From contig CP141139.1 of the NCBI GenBank assembly GCA_035236585.1, positions 23,142,990 through 23,206,989 on the forward strand: a stretch of DNA of 64,000 bases. The letters are read 5' to 3'. Positions 26,001 through 36,019 of this stretch are shown here, piece after piece. Each line of letters opens with the position of its first letter. Position 1 is the stretch's first letter. This DNA comes from Warburgia ugandensis. Its lineage: Eukaryota > Streptophyta > Magnoliopsida > Canellales > Canellaceae. The notes beneath the pieces are model-generated. The model ran no database searches. It saw nothing but the letters and a program-made list of their open reading frames with translations, and was not told where the DNA came from. A program made the position numbers and the translations under genes.

Positions 26001-28379
26001 GACTGAGAGCAATAAAGAGATTGTTTTTTGATGTAACAGTAATGAAGGGATTAGAGATAAAAGTTCCTTTTCATGGGGCTGCCTAGAGATACTAAGCATT
26101 TGATAGTGATATAGAAATTTCTTGTGTAGTAATCTGGTCAGAAGAAAGCACTTGGTGCCCTTCAAGGGTGGATAAAGTCAAGTACAGATTACTCCACGAC
26201 TGCCCAGCTGCCTCCCACTGCCATTCCTTCCCCCTCTACTCTACTCTACCCCCTCACTGCCCTGTACATTGATGCTAGTTTAACAGGAAACTGGTTCACA
26301 TTATTAGTACTGAATATTGCCTACAAACTAGGATTTTGGAGAAATGAGTATTTAGATAATGGAGCTTACCAAGTGCAAGCAATTAGTGAACTTCAAAAAG
26401 GAAACTTGTAACTCGAGTAGACTTCTTTCTCCACTTGAATTGCATATTTCATATTCTAAATGTAGTTTGGTGTCCATTACCAAAAGGGCAACGGGTTTTG
26501 TCTTGTGGTCTTGCTTGAGGTTGTCCCCATTCCTTTACAGAATGATGGCTCATTTGGTAGTAAGGTAAAATCCTTTGGAATATGCATAACTTAGCTGTAT
26601 CATGTATCTTAGGTAGGGAACAAAATTCTAGAGTATCTGGGATGGTGAAAGTAGATTAGATGGCTATTTTGAAACTCATGGTCAATTTGTCTTTTGAGCA
26701 AGTGTTAGAAAGGAAATTAGTGGCTACTCTATGCAAGATACTTTTTGAAATTGGAATTCAAGCATTGTAGATAGGGTTGGGGCCAACGAAACATGCAGTT
26801 CAAAGTTGACCAAGGATTCACTTAAATTAAATTTTTGATGGAGCCTCGTTTCACAATCCTGGTTTAGCAGGCATTAGTGGAGTTTCCCCCAGTCGGGAAA
26901 GGAAATATTGTTTTTCATTTAAACCCTATCTGTTTTGTGAATCTGACAAGGCAGTGTTGTGTGTGTCATCATTCCTGACGTTGGAAAAGGACACCGTGGC
27001 GAGACTTCAAATTGGAATGCACAATTCAATGGGGCTGTTTGGGCAGTACATTAGGTCCCGTGATTCAGTCAAGCAGGCCCAGCTGATGCACCATTTCCAT
27101 TGAAGTCAGCCTTCTCCAGCGTCCAGCTAGTTTCTGCTTAAATGTTATCTTTTGGGCAAGGAATGTTTCAGCTGGTAGTTTCTTCCTTGCTGACAAAGTT
27201 AAGGATATCTATTGGGTGCTTTCTTTTCTTTCCCTCATGGCCCTAGATTTGCCAATGAGATTCCAGATTTACTTGCTTAATTGGGAGTTTGACGAACATA
27301 ATGTATGTGCGAAATATCAGCGCACTGATGTAGTTGTTTTGTTCTATAGTATAGTATATCTTATTTTGTTTTACCTATTATAAGAAAAAGTAACACCAAA
27401 AGGAGTGGTTATAGGTATCACTTCCTGAATGGTAGATGTCGTTCATTCTCGTAAACATGCTCTTGATTATTCCTACTGTTTTTCTGTTTTAGTATTTATC
27501 ATGTCTTTTTTCTTCTTTTCTTTTTCCTCCTTTGAGGCATTTCTTTCCAGTAAGGGAGCCTTGGCGCAATGGAAGAGTCGTAGTTGTGTGACCTTGAGGT
27601 TATGGGTTCAAGGGATGGAAGCAGCCTCTTGTAAAATGCAAGGTAAGGCTGCGTACTATTGACCCTTGTGGTTTGCCCCTTCCCGGACCCTGTATACATG
27701 GGAGCTTCGTGCACTGGGCTGCCTTTTTAAGGCATTTCTTTCCTTCTAGTACACATTAGTTTGCAAATTGACCCGTTTCTTTCGAAATGATAATACTAAT
27801 AATAGGAGAAACTTATCACATCTCTTAACACACTGCCAAAGGTGATTGGTATCCTCGAAGGATGGTGGTAATTTGCTTATTTATTTTCATGTTTTCGTTA
27901 TCCAGGTTCTTAACCAGTTTAATAGGCCTGCTTGATGTTTATCCATATTAGACTTGAATGTCTGCAAAACCTTCAAAACAGCAGAACCATGCGCTTCCTT
28001 TACTCTTTTCCTTATTGGCTTTTCGTCTCAGCACCTGCAACATATGAAGACATTTTTCTTTTGTCAGATGGCACCAAAGCAGAAGATACGAATCAAGTTG
28101 AAGTCTTATTGGGTTCCTTTGATTGAAGATTCGTGCAAGCAGATTATGGATGTAGCAAGGAACACCAATGCAAAGACCATGGGCCCTGTTCCTTTACCAA
28201 CCAAAAACCGTGTCTACTGTCTACTTAAGTCCCCACACGTCCACAAAGACGCTCGGTTCCATTTCGAGATTCGAACCCATCAGCGTCTTATTGACATTTT
28301 GTATCCAACTGCACAAACAATTGATTCTTTGATGCAGCTGGATCTCCCTGCAGGAGTTGATGTCAATGTCAAACTTTAA
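13885..28379 (+). CDS. RPS10: Plastid 30S ribosomal protein S10 (uS10c), nuclear gene, 3 exons
   Basis: The gene joins 13885-14097, 14211-14261 and 28068-28379, giving 71+17+103=191 residues. The product is a component of the small subunit of chloroplast ribosomes. Residues 1 to about 50 are Ser/Thr-rich and poor in acidic residues, as in a chloroplast transit peptide. An acidic linker follows, then a complete S10 domain from MAPKQKIRIKL to DLPAGVDVNVKL. The S10 signature AKTMGPVPLPT and the block KDARFHFEIRTHQR match bacterial and plastid S10. All three exons join in phase 0 with GT/AG borders (donors GTAGTT and GTATGT; acceptors TTTTTAG and TTTGTCAG). An in-frame ATG at 13837 would add 16 residues; 13885 is preferred because MAISS resembles known plant starts. 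No stops or frameshifts occur in the exons. Confidence 0.93.
14211..14261 (+). CDS. RPS10: RPS10 exon 2 (linker)
   Basis: A 51-nt exon encodes VEGPGFAPTSIGADVEL. It follows acceptor GTTTTTAG and precedes donor GTATGT. It links the transit-peptide exon to the S10 domain in frame. It is short, so its call rests on splice sites, phase and the match of the joined protein to plant S10 architecture. Confidence 0.8.
16642..17024 (-). pseudogene. RTE LINE RT fragment, palm region
   Basis: Two overlapping minus-strand frames (16809-17024 and 16642-16833) hold the RT palm and following region of the minus-strand LINE. Visible motifs are TLSPYLFTLVMDELIKHLQ, CMLFANDIVLL with Asn in place of the first Asp of the catalytic pair, then KISKTKTEYMECNFSKE. 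They lie in different frames, so this RT is inactive. Confidence 0.8.
17156..17677 (-). pseudogene. RTE LINE RT fragment, fingers region
   Basis: The frames 17384-17677 and 17156-17344 encode KSGKAMGPDIPIDVCKHM, PDKWRESSIIPIYKNK, then HFERVIEKRLRHETSVSENQ and STMEAIFLLRQL. These are the N-terminal RT blocks of the minus-strand LINE, homologous to 11291-11830 of the plus-strand copy. They are separated by frame breaks. Confidence 0.8.
18050..20117 (-). mobile_element. Solo LTR, family A (copy 2)
   Basis: It starts TGTTGATGTTTTCC and ends CACTTAACA, with perfect 5-bp duplications atact at 18045-18049 and 20118-20122. It is colinear with the copies at 4058-6489 and 60333-62139. The inverted terminal phrase GGGTCGATCTCACAGGGACG lies at about 18104-18123. 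LINE sequence continues on both sides, so this is the youngest layer of the intron nest. It looks like an intact solo LTR. Confidence 0.85.
22465..23976. other. Intron sequence without recognised features
   Basis: About 1.5 kb. The part from about 22650 to 23400 is GA-rich and looks like the purine-rich middle of an LTR, but I could not match it to another copy. Only short incidental reading frames are present. Confidence 0.4.
23977..24783 (+). mobile_element. LTR family C (copy 2)
   Basis: It matches the LTR at 8698-12960 minus its LINE. Shared marks are CCCCTATATAAGGGGCG near 24150, GTGAAGTTCTATAGTT-type phrases near 24275, and GTATGGCTTGGCTGAATCC near 24719. It has no LINE at the equivalent site and so shows the family without that insertion. 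The left end is approximate and no target duplication was identified. Confidence 0.5.
24890..25069 (-). mobile_element. Au SINE (intron copy 1)
   Basis: On the minus strand it reads GGGAGCCTTGGCACAACGG..., with the tRNA-like promoter phrase GACCTTGGGGTCATGGGTTC, then CCTCTTGCAAAAATGCAAGG and CACCAGGGCTGCC at its end. This is the Au SINE family, widespread in flowering plants. A perfect 19-bp target duplication, CAGTTTCTCTTTCATTAAG, flanks it at 24871-24889 and 25070-25088, so the insertion is fairly recent. Non-coding and dependent on LINE enzymes for mobility. Confidence 0.92.
25235..25416 (-). mobile_element. Au SINE (intron copy 2)
   Basis: Same family and orientation as the copy 170 bases to the left. 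It is flanked by 14-bp duplications differing at one base, CTGTAGGAGGCATT (25221-25234) and CTGCAGGAGGCATT (25417-25430). The separate target duplication shows an independent insertion, not a tandem copy. Confidence 0.9.
27549..27729 (+). mobile_element. Au SINE (intron copy 3)
   Basis: Plus-strand copy starting near GGGAGCCTTGGCGCAATGG (27555) and ending GTGCACTGGGCTGCC plus T-rich bases. The 14-mer AGGCATTTCTTTCC flanks it at 27535-27548 and 27730-27743. It lies about 340 bases before the RPS10 exon 3 acceptor. Confidence 0.9.
28068..28379 (+). CDS. RPS10: RPS10 exon 3 (complete S10 domain)
   Basis: The exon encodes 103 residues plus TAA, starting MAPKQKIRIKLKSYWVPLI and ending in VDVNVKL. 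This one exon contains the whole bacterial-type S10 domain, including AKTMGPVPLPT and the conserved EIRTHQR. It follows a strong pyrimidine-rich acceptor, TTTTTCTTTTGTCAG. Because it starts with ATG it could look like a separate gene, but the transit peptide is in exon 1, 14 kb upstream. Confidence 0.95.
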   Translation: MAPKQKIRIKLKSYWVPLIEDSCKQIMDVARNTNAKTMGPVPLPTKNRVYCLLKSPHVHKDARFHFEIRTHQRLIDILYPTAQTIDSLMQLDLPAGVDVNVKL

Positions 28380-29480
28380 ATTTTCACTGCTAAGTGCTCA
28401 CGTGAATTCCTTTAACATTATGTAGTTTGATTCTTTTCGAAATTGCTTTTGCTTGTACTATATCTGTCGGGTAACACGTCCGCGATAGGAGAATGACTAT
28501 TTGCTAACCCGGTTCTCATGTTCATCCGATGTTTCTTGGACTGTGCCCCCCCTGTAACTTGAAGTGGATAGGTGCTGCATGCATAGCTGCATGGGAATTC
28601 CGTGGATTAAAGTCTTCCAGAGAACAGTTGTTTCGGAGTTTAGAGTGTAGAAATTTTGCGAGGACTTCGAGCAACTGACAAATCTGTCTAAATTTATTCC
28701 AGTGATAGTCTGTCTAAATTTCTGATGATTTGTACCTGGTGACTTCGACGCAGAACTCGTCTAAATGGAACAATGCTTGGTTATAGTCTACTCCTAGTAC
28801 TTTTTGCGTACCAACTCGTTAACTGTCTCCATCGAGAAACAGCATAAATTACAACTCATACTGGGGTGAAGGGTACACCCCTTGAGCAAGGGAATCTGCT
28901 ATATTTAGCAACCCCGATGAACTAAACTAAAATGAAGGAAAATTTCTAGCCAAGGAATTGGTCTTACTTCATGGGTTACCTCAGCAGGGGATCAACATGC
29001 CTAGGAGAGGATTTTTCTCTTATTCTTCTTCTTATTGCTGTTATTTGGTGCCGTTACAACTCCAGCTGGGCCTATCTTTTGGAGGATCCAAACCAGTCAG
29101 TCTTGTTCGTAGCGTATATGAGCTATGTACCAAAAGTCTCATCTCGTGGATAATTCTAACATGAGAAGTGCTTCTTTAAGTAGAAAAATAGACGGTGAAA
29201 TTGTTTACTGATCATTTTAAAACTCAAAAAACAATGAAAGCACCATCTAATAGATGAGGATTTTTGGGGCATAGCTCATTTATAGTGGAAAGAATTGTGA
29301 ATGGTTTGGTTCTGCCAAAAGATGGGCCAGGTTGGAGTTATAGCTTACGGAAGAGTAGGTGGGTTATGCAGATATCAGGCACCTAGAAGAATTACTACAG
29401 GAGATGGCCATCAAAGAAAGTTGGTTACGAAGATAACAAACCATGGATTAAGTTATTTATCGATGTGGAGATGCTTTGGA
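28380..29480. other. RPS10 3' flank, no gene recognised
   Basis: The first 100-400 bases probably hold the RPS10 3' UTR; no single polyadenylation signal is convincing. The rest has only short incidental frames. A plus-strand frame at 29301-29579 overlaps the start of the L1 remnant. Confidence 0.4.
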
Positions 29481-29489
29481 GTTGTTGAA

Positions 29490-30110
29490 GCCAGAAAGGG
29501 GCTTAAACAAGGTGACGGCTTGTTCCTAGACTGTGTTTCATGTGCGAAATCATTCCCAGTCCATTTAAGATGGAACTAAAGGTAATTCAACCTCTTTCAT
29601 TTGGCAGGAATAGGCCTATTATTCTCACATGTGACATACAGATGGTTTAACCATTTATAACCCTACTCTTACTAATGCTTGTGAAATCTCTAAGCGTATC
29701 TGATTATAGATCTCAATCTGGATTTTTCCTAGCCCCTTCCTAATCTTTTGTTGAATATTCTCAGTCAAGTGCATCGTTGGCCTTAGAAGCCGTTTAATCG
29801 TGCCTTTGGTACTAATCGTAACTTGATTTGTACTAAGTATCTTGGGCTGCTAGTTTTTATTGTAAGGCCTGAAGGCTCTCACTTTAAATTTATTATTGAT
29901 AATTTTCATCGTAGCCTTTCTGTCTGGAACAAAAAACTGCTTGCATTGGTTGGGAGACTGACTCTTATTAAGCTAGTATTCTTCAGTATTCCTATTTATT
30001 CTTTATCTGCTAATTTTGTTCCTGTGGAAATTCTAAAAATCCAAAGAAGTTTTCTTTGGAATAGTCAAGATCATGCTAATAGCAATGATCAAAGTGTAAA
30101 AAGCTCTCAA
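29490..30110 (+). mobile_element. L1-type LINE reverse transcriptase fragment
   Basis: At 29490-29520 KGLKQGDGL resembles the RT block GLKQGDPLS of plant L1 LINEs. At 29823-30113 a frame reads CTKYLGLLVFIVRPEGSHF, DNFHRSLSVWNKKLLALVG, RLTLIKLVFFSIPIYSLSA and QRSFLWNS. That is the conserved region after the RT palm in plant L1 elements. Frame breaks lie between the two parts. No 3' tail or target duplication was identified, so this is a truncated remnant. Confidence 0.8.
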
Positions 30111-30397
30111 TGATTAGAACTATATAGATCTTTCAAAGGCACTTTGGAGAAACACACGGAGACCATACATCACATGCACATTATGAACCCGAAAATCGAA
30201 CAACTACATAGCTACTAAGTGCGGTGAAAGATTCTATAGAAAGAGAATATCCTTTTCACGTTTATCCTTCTTCTTCTCTTTCCCTCATAAAGGTAAAATC
30301 CCAAAAGGTGAACTCTCATGTTCTCCTTTCCTTCGCTCTAGTTTGTCTAGCCTAAAGACGAATAAACCAAGAGGAGAAACCATTTATGTTATAGTAT

Positions 30398-30400
<3 letters not shown>

Positions 30401-30484
<84 letters not shown>
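30401..30484 (+). repeat. (CT)n microsatellite, 42 units
   Basis: An uninterrupted CT dinucleotide run of 84 bases. Such long perfect tracts mutate quickly and may be length-polymorphic. Confidence 0.97.
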
Positions 30485-30488
<4 letters not shown>

Positions 30489-30639
30489 GGTCAATGACAA
30501 CTTAAGAAACTAGTCCTTTTAATAATGGCAACAATGTCTTTTAATCCAAAATTATGGGACCTACTACTTATGAGGAGGAAATCCGAACAAGCTTCCCTTT
30601 GGTTGATGAAGATGGAACCACCATACCCATGCATGAAAT

Positions 30640-33397
30640 TGATAAGTGTCTAATTTTGTTCTAAAATCACCAAATTAGTTACCCATGTGTTATAACTTAT
30701 AGGGGTAAATTAGAGTTTTTGACCAAAAATTATAACACGTGCATTTCTAACCTAAAAGACAAAAAATTTGATATTTGTTGGTTTAGATGCTAATCTGAGG
30801 TAACTATGTAACTAATCATATTTTTTCTAGAATTTAATCAGAGTTTTTCATTTTTGTAGGAAGCGAGATGAGGATAAAAAAACCGAGATCGATAGAGATG
30901 AAAATTGATGATCATGATCGAAAGATTAAGTCAAAGCCTCAAAATCATCACTTTAAAATGTGATCAAGGATTAAAATCATTTTAAGTTCACTTGAAGGCG
31001 GAATGTAAGGAGTCAAAGGTGGCCAAAGTTGGCATATGCACTGGCCATGCAAAGTCCACCACCTTTGCATGGGTTTCACTTAAGCCACTTATTAATATTC
31101 AAGCCATAAACAAGGTGACAAGTTAAGGAACCTAGTCAACCACCAAAGCCAAGGATTTGAGTCAAGAAAATAAGCTAAGAAAGCCATCTGTGCCAACCAT
31201 CAAGCCACATGATCCATGCTACATGGAAGGCCATGATTGGAGAAAAATTCAAAGAATTATTGTTAGAATTCCTAGGGTTATTTTGAAGATAATTGATTCA
31301 AAATCTATTAGGATAAGGTGGCATGTAGACCAATAAGAAGATACCTCTCCATTTTTATTATTTTCCATGTTTTTTTTCACTATTTTCTCACTTTCCACCT
31401 TATTACTAAGGAGCACTACTAATTTTACTTTTCATTCAAGAGTCCTATCTTTTTGAGACTCTATCACTTTTCTAAATTTTCATTCCAACCATCCAACCAA
31501 TCACTTCTTAGGAACCTACCTAGCCAATCATCTCCTTCTATTTCACCCCTCTTCCTCATCTTTTTCTCGTCCTTCAGTTTCGTCCCATCTTCCCTTCCAT
31601 TTTTTATTCCACGTGAAACACATTTAAGGGAGGAGTTCCACATGAAACTCCTACAAAGTAGGAGCTTCCCTCCCCTCCTGCCTCATCCACTCCACCATCC
31701 TCCTTATTTCCCTTTAGCTTAACCAATCACCATGCTTATTACACTCCCCCTCATCCTCTCTCTCTTACCTCACCTTTCCAACCATGTTTCTAAATTCAAA
31801 AGGTGGTTTACAATTTTTGCAAGGGGGAGACACCCTTCTTAAAAAAGTGGCATCTCCCACCTTATCTCCCACCAAAACATCTCTCTTGTTTCCTTCTTTG
31901 ATAATCCTTAGCTAGCCACTCCTATTCTCATCCTAACCATCCCCTACCTTTACCTTATGTCAGCCTAGAAAACTTAGGAAAGAAAGTATAAAGATGCCCT
32001 TAGAAAGAATTCAAGGCATCCATTTTTGAAGAAAAAGAATGCCTACTCCAATTTGGAGGAGGTGTCGCTTTTCTTCTCCTCTTTCCTTTCTTTTTAAGCA
32101 TTCTATGCCATTTTCATAGGGGGTTGCTCTCTTTTCCAAGTTTTCCTCACAAACTTCTTCAAGAAAGGTAAGCTTCCTTCCTTGTTTTTTTTTTTACTTT
32201 GTTGCTTAGCCATTGATTCCATCTTGATTTCCTTAGGATCCTTAAGATTTACCTTTATTTCCTATTGGATTTCCTCGTTAATCTTCAAGCTTGTTGGAGT
32301 AGGAAGTGTCGAATCATCTTTATTTGGGATTTACTTGGGTGTAATGCATGGTGCACGCTCACCTAGAGTGGTGCGCACCATTCTTGTAACCTACCTTTCA
32401 CCTCAATACAATTTGATGGTTAATGGAATTTCTCTTGATTGATGAATGATAATATCTCTTATGTTTGCTTATTTCCATATTGTTGATTCCATGGTTTCCA
32501 TTTAATAGAAATATGTTCCTTTAAGGCTTAAAACCACAATCAATCTAAAAACTTAGCAAAACCATACGCATCACTCTAAGTGTTGAACGCATGATTTTGA
32601 AAGTTTTTTTTTTTGAAAGTTGGACATCATAGATAGGCTTTATTGCTCTTCCAAGTATCATTAAAATGAGTTGGTTAGTTCATCATCTTTTCATCTCAAG
32701 TAAGTGCGAAAGTTACACCTAAATCAGCTTAGAACCATGCGTATGGTTTTGAGGGGATTTAGCTATTAGATGAAAGAGTTGGTAGATTATTTCGGAAGGT
32801 CTAAAGTGTTATTGAATTTCAATTAGTCAAGTTGAATCATCATCATAGGATAGTTTCATGCAATCAGATTGATGATTGCTAGCCTTAATTGTCATATATG
32901 TTGAGCATCATTCTTTGAATTCAATTCCAAGTCATGTGTTAAATTAAGTTATTCAAGCATCACATTTATAAGCTTACATACATAGGATTCGCACTAGAAT
33001 CATGCTCCCACTCTAGGGTCATGTACATGGTTCTAGATGTATTTCTCTTAAATTGGATGCAAAGTTATTCATTGATTAGCATGTGGTTTGATTGTGCATA
33101 TTAGTTTCCATTAGCCTTTTAAGTGTCATTAAAAAGTTGCTAAATTTAATTTTTAGGAAGTTCTCAATTTAGGAAAGTTCTATATTTTCTAGATTGATTA
33201 GTTAGCTTTTTAGTTAATTCTTGAATTCATGTCACTTTTCCAATAATAGATTAGGACAAAAATCTCTTTAATTTGGGTGGGTTAGATAATTTAAATAAGG
33301 ACCACTAATACGACATTCATTCGATTTCTCTGGGATCAACTTCCTTGCGTGAATTACTATAACTGATTCGTGTGCTTATGAGTGACTTAAAATCACA
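30640..33397 (+). mobile_element. Family-B LTR (copy B1)
   Basis: It starts TGATAAGTGTCTAATTTTG and ends CTTAAAATCACA, 2.76 kb, colinear with minus-strand copies 36020-38873 and 39426-46892. The terminal block at about 33320-33385 (GGGATCAACTTCC, GATTCGTGTGCTTATGAG) fits Tat/Athila-type LTRs. No matching 5-bp flanks were found. It looks nearly full length as an LTR; the adjoining internal region is not its own. Confidence 0.7.
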
Positions 33398-33409
33398 ATA
33401 GCAATGGAT

Positions 33410-34880
33410 CTGCAAAACTCACACTTGTTTGTGGATAAGGCTTTCTCATCATATTTGACCCATTCTTATTAGTGTGGATCTTCTAAAGATGAAGTTCTTC
33501 TCTTCAAGTGCATCCCTTATCCAATGGTATTTGATGTCAATGTGCTTGGACCTAGAAAAAAAAAAAACTTGGATTCTTTGTTAGGAAAATGCCACTTTGA
33601 TTGTAGCAATGTACAACTTACTTGTCCTACTTCAAATTAAATTCTTATAAGAACTTATTCATCCACAATATTTTCTTACTAGCTTCAATGATTGTAATAT
33701 CCTTGCTTTCTATAATAGTGAAGTTTAGATACTTTTACAACTTAGACTACCATGACACTTCTCCCCCCCAAAAAGTGAAATAACTCTAAAGTGGACTTCA
33801 TGGTGTCAATATCTCCAGCCATATCTGAATCTTTGTAGGATTTTAGCATAGTTTTACCACCTCTGAATCATAAGCACACTTCAGAAGTGTCTCTGAGATA
33901 TCTCATGATCCATTTCACTATTGTCTAATTCTCTTTGCTGGGATTGACAAGGTAGCTATTAGCCAGGCTAGCTACATGTATGATGTCAGGCCTTGTACAC
34001 ACCAAAATGTATATTACACTCTCTATGAATGGAGCTTAGGGAATTCTGTTCATCTCTTCCTTTTCTTTCCAATCTAAAGTACAATCCATTGCAATCAACC
34101 TGAAATGTCCTATAAGTAGATTATCAAGGGACTACACTATTTATAATGAACCTTTCGAGTACCTTCTCAATGAACTTTTCCTATGCAAACTATAGCTTCC
34201 TAGCCTTTATATCATGGGAGATTCTCATTTCCAACATTCATTGCGTTGGTCCTAATTCCTTCATGGCAAAGGACTTACGTAGCTCCTTCTTTAACCTATC
34301 AATTTTAGCAATATCTTGGCCGACATCTAACATGCCATTAACATAAAGTAAATGAATAGTAAAACTACCATTAGAGAATTATTTAATGAATCTACAATGA
34401 TATGAAGTTGTTTTCCTATACCCATGATCCACTATAAATGAATGAACTTCTTGTACCATTTCCCTGGGGCTTGTTTCAACCTGTATGGGCTAAACCCTTT
34501 AACTACTCCCTAAAAAATTCTTCCTCCAAATTACCATGGAGAAAGGTAGTCATCACATCTAGTTGCTCAATTTCTAAGTTCATACTTGCAACCAAACCAA
34601 ATACCACTTTGATTGATGATATCTTCACATTTGGAGAGAAAATCTCATAAAAATCAATCCTTTTCTTTGCCCAAAACCCTTCACAACCAACCTCGTCTTG
34701 TACCCTAGCTACAAGCTTTTGCCTTTTGTTTCAATCTCCATTAGCTACGTCTACCATTTGTTTATTTTGAGGTGTAAGTGGCTAATAGAAATACTGAGCT
34801 ACTACCATTCTTCAAATCCATGGTGGGGACACTTTTGCAGTGATTCATTTTACCTTTCCTAGCACTCATAATATTGTTCA
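33410..34880 (-). mobile_element. Ty1/copia reverse transcriptase-RNase H remnant
   Basis: The minus strand carries degenerate copia pol sequence. Near 33510-33550 it reads like the RNase H block HIDIKYHWIR. Near 33880-34020 it reads like VCTRPDI...VKWIMRYLRDTS. Further right, 34140-34680 matches RT regions in minus orientation. Plus-strand reading frames here are incidental. Old, broken in many places, both LTRs absent. Confidence 0.75.
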
Positions 34881-34928
34881 TCATCTCTTTACTGGAAATT
34901 GATAATCTCCCTACAAAGGGCATTAGTC

Positions 34929-35406
34929 TTATGGACATGGAAGAATTTGTTCATGAACTTTTAAGACAACTCCATGTAGCAATGGAACCGACACTAAAGA
35001 ATTTAACCATGATTTTGCCTTATCTTTTAATGAGAAAGGGAAAAATCTAAGTCTAATAGAATCATTTGAGACATTTTGAAATATGAATGTAGCACAAATA
35101 TCGAGAAATTCCTTGATGTATAGGCATGGATCCTCTCTCTCTCTCTCGATCATAAAATGTTGGGAGTAACTATATAACTCTCAGATTAAGTTCAAAGTAG
35201 TTTGCATTGGTGGATGGTAAGGTGATGCATGATGGAGTATTGACTTGGAGTGGTGCATAGAAGTCTCTAATGGCCTTGTGCTCAACTACTATTAGTAGAT
35301 TAACCATGGGGTTAGGAATTTGATTTCTTACCCCTTGCCTATGGGTATGTTTAATCTTAGGATCTAATGGTACTAACTCAGTGTTCAAAGATCCATGACC
35401 TTGCAT
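34929..35406 (-). mobile_element. Ty3/gypsy gag remnant (Tat/Athila-like)
   Basis: Two minus-strand frames carry NTPSCITLP...YFELNLRVI and DPCLYIKEFLDICATF...RLRFFPFSLKDKAKSWLNSL. These are typical blocks of the gag protein of plant Tat/Athila-type gypsy elements. Only this part of gag is visible and it is broken. It abuts a copia remnant on one side and LTR-like sequence on the other, so the region is a mosaic of old elements. Confidence 0.75.
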
Positions 35407-35419
35407 GCACTAAGATATA

Positions 35420-36019
35420 AACATATCTAAATGATGCAATGTAACTCTAAATGTGGCTCCTAATTTATATGATGCACAACCAATCCTAATGGTTCACTAT
35501 TGAGCTATTTTGATGATCTTTGTTCATATGCAAGGTGGTGGCTTTTATACCTAAATATAGATAGCTCCTCCTTTTATTTAGACTAGATTGCTGCTTATCA
35601 GTTAGGTTCTATCCTAAAGTGGTTAATACAATGTTCATGGAAGGAGGCATTTAGACCTCAACAACCATCAACAGCAGATGTGGGAAAATAACTTGGATTT
35701 TGGATACCCATTATAACCATAATGCTCAAAAGCCACAAGAGTGACAATAGATCTTCTTCTAAAAGAGTCCTACAAGCTCTAAACCCTAAGTCTCTCGCTA
35801 CTTGATTTTAAATTAAGCTATTAAGGGTTGGGATCACGAACATAAAAGGAATTAATTTGATTGCCTAGGTGGGCCAAGGATTTGGTGATGAAATGCAGTC
35901 CTTATCTTATGAGCATTCTTGTGGGGCCTTTACTATTAATGTGAACATCCACCATAAAGTAGTAAACATGCATTAGATTACAAGGAAAGGAAACTAATTC
36001 CTACCTACATGCTGTCTAT
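35420..36019 (-). mobile_element. Fragment related to the long LTR at 47605-51770
   Basis: The order and wording of 35590-35980 follow 49500-49830: GGAGGCATTTAGACCTCAAC versus GGAGGCGTTTAGACTTCAC, then AACCCTAAGT...TTGATTTTAA, then GGCCAAGGA. A diverged piece of that LTR family is therefore present in the same orientation. Ends are approximate. Confidence 0.5.

Larger units (their letters stand above)
14262..28067 (+). other. RPS10 intron 2, 13.8 kb, transposon-filled
   Basis: The intron runs from GTATGT to TTTGTCAG. From left to right it holds 1.5 kb of unrecognised sequence (14262-15740), LTR E with a nested LINE and LTR A (15746-22459), 1.5 kb of unrecognised sequence, an LTR C copy (about 23977-24783), two minus-strand Au SINEs, 2.1 kb of unrecognised sequence, and a plus-strand Au SINE (27549-27729). 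At least 8 of its 13.8 kb is recognisable mobile DNA. Confidence 0.85.

Noticed and set aside
27954-28379. 141-codon ORF as a separate gene
   Set aside because: Its first 38 codons are intron sequence before the acceptor at 28067; the true exon starts at MAPKQK.
34146-34650. Plus-strand ORFs of 66 and 70 codons
   Set aside because: They are antisense to copia pol sequence on the minus strand.
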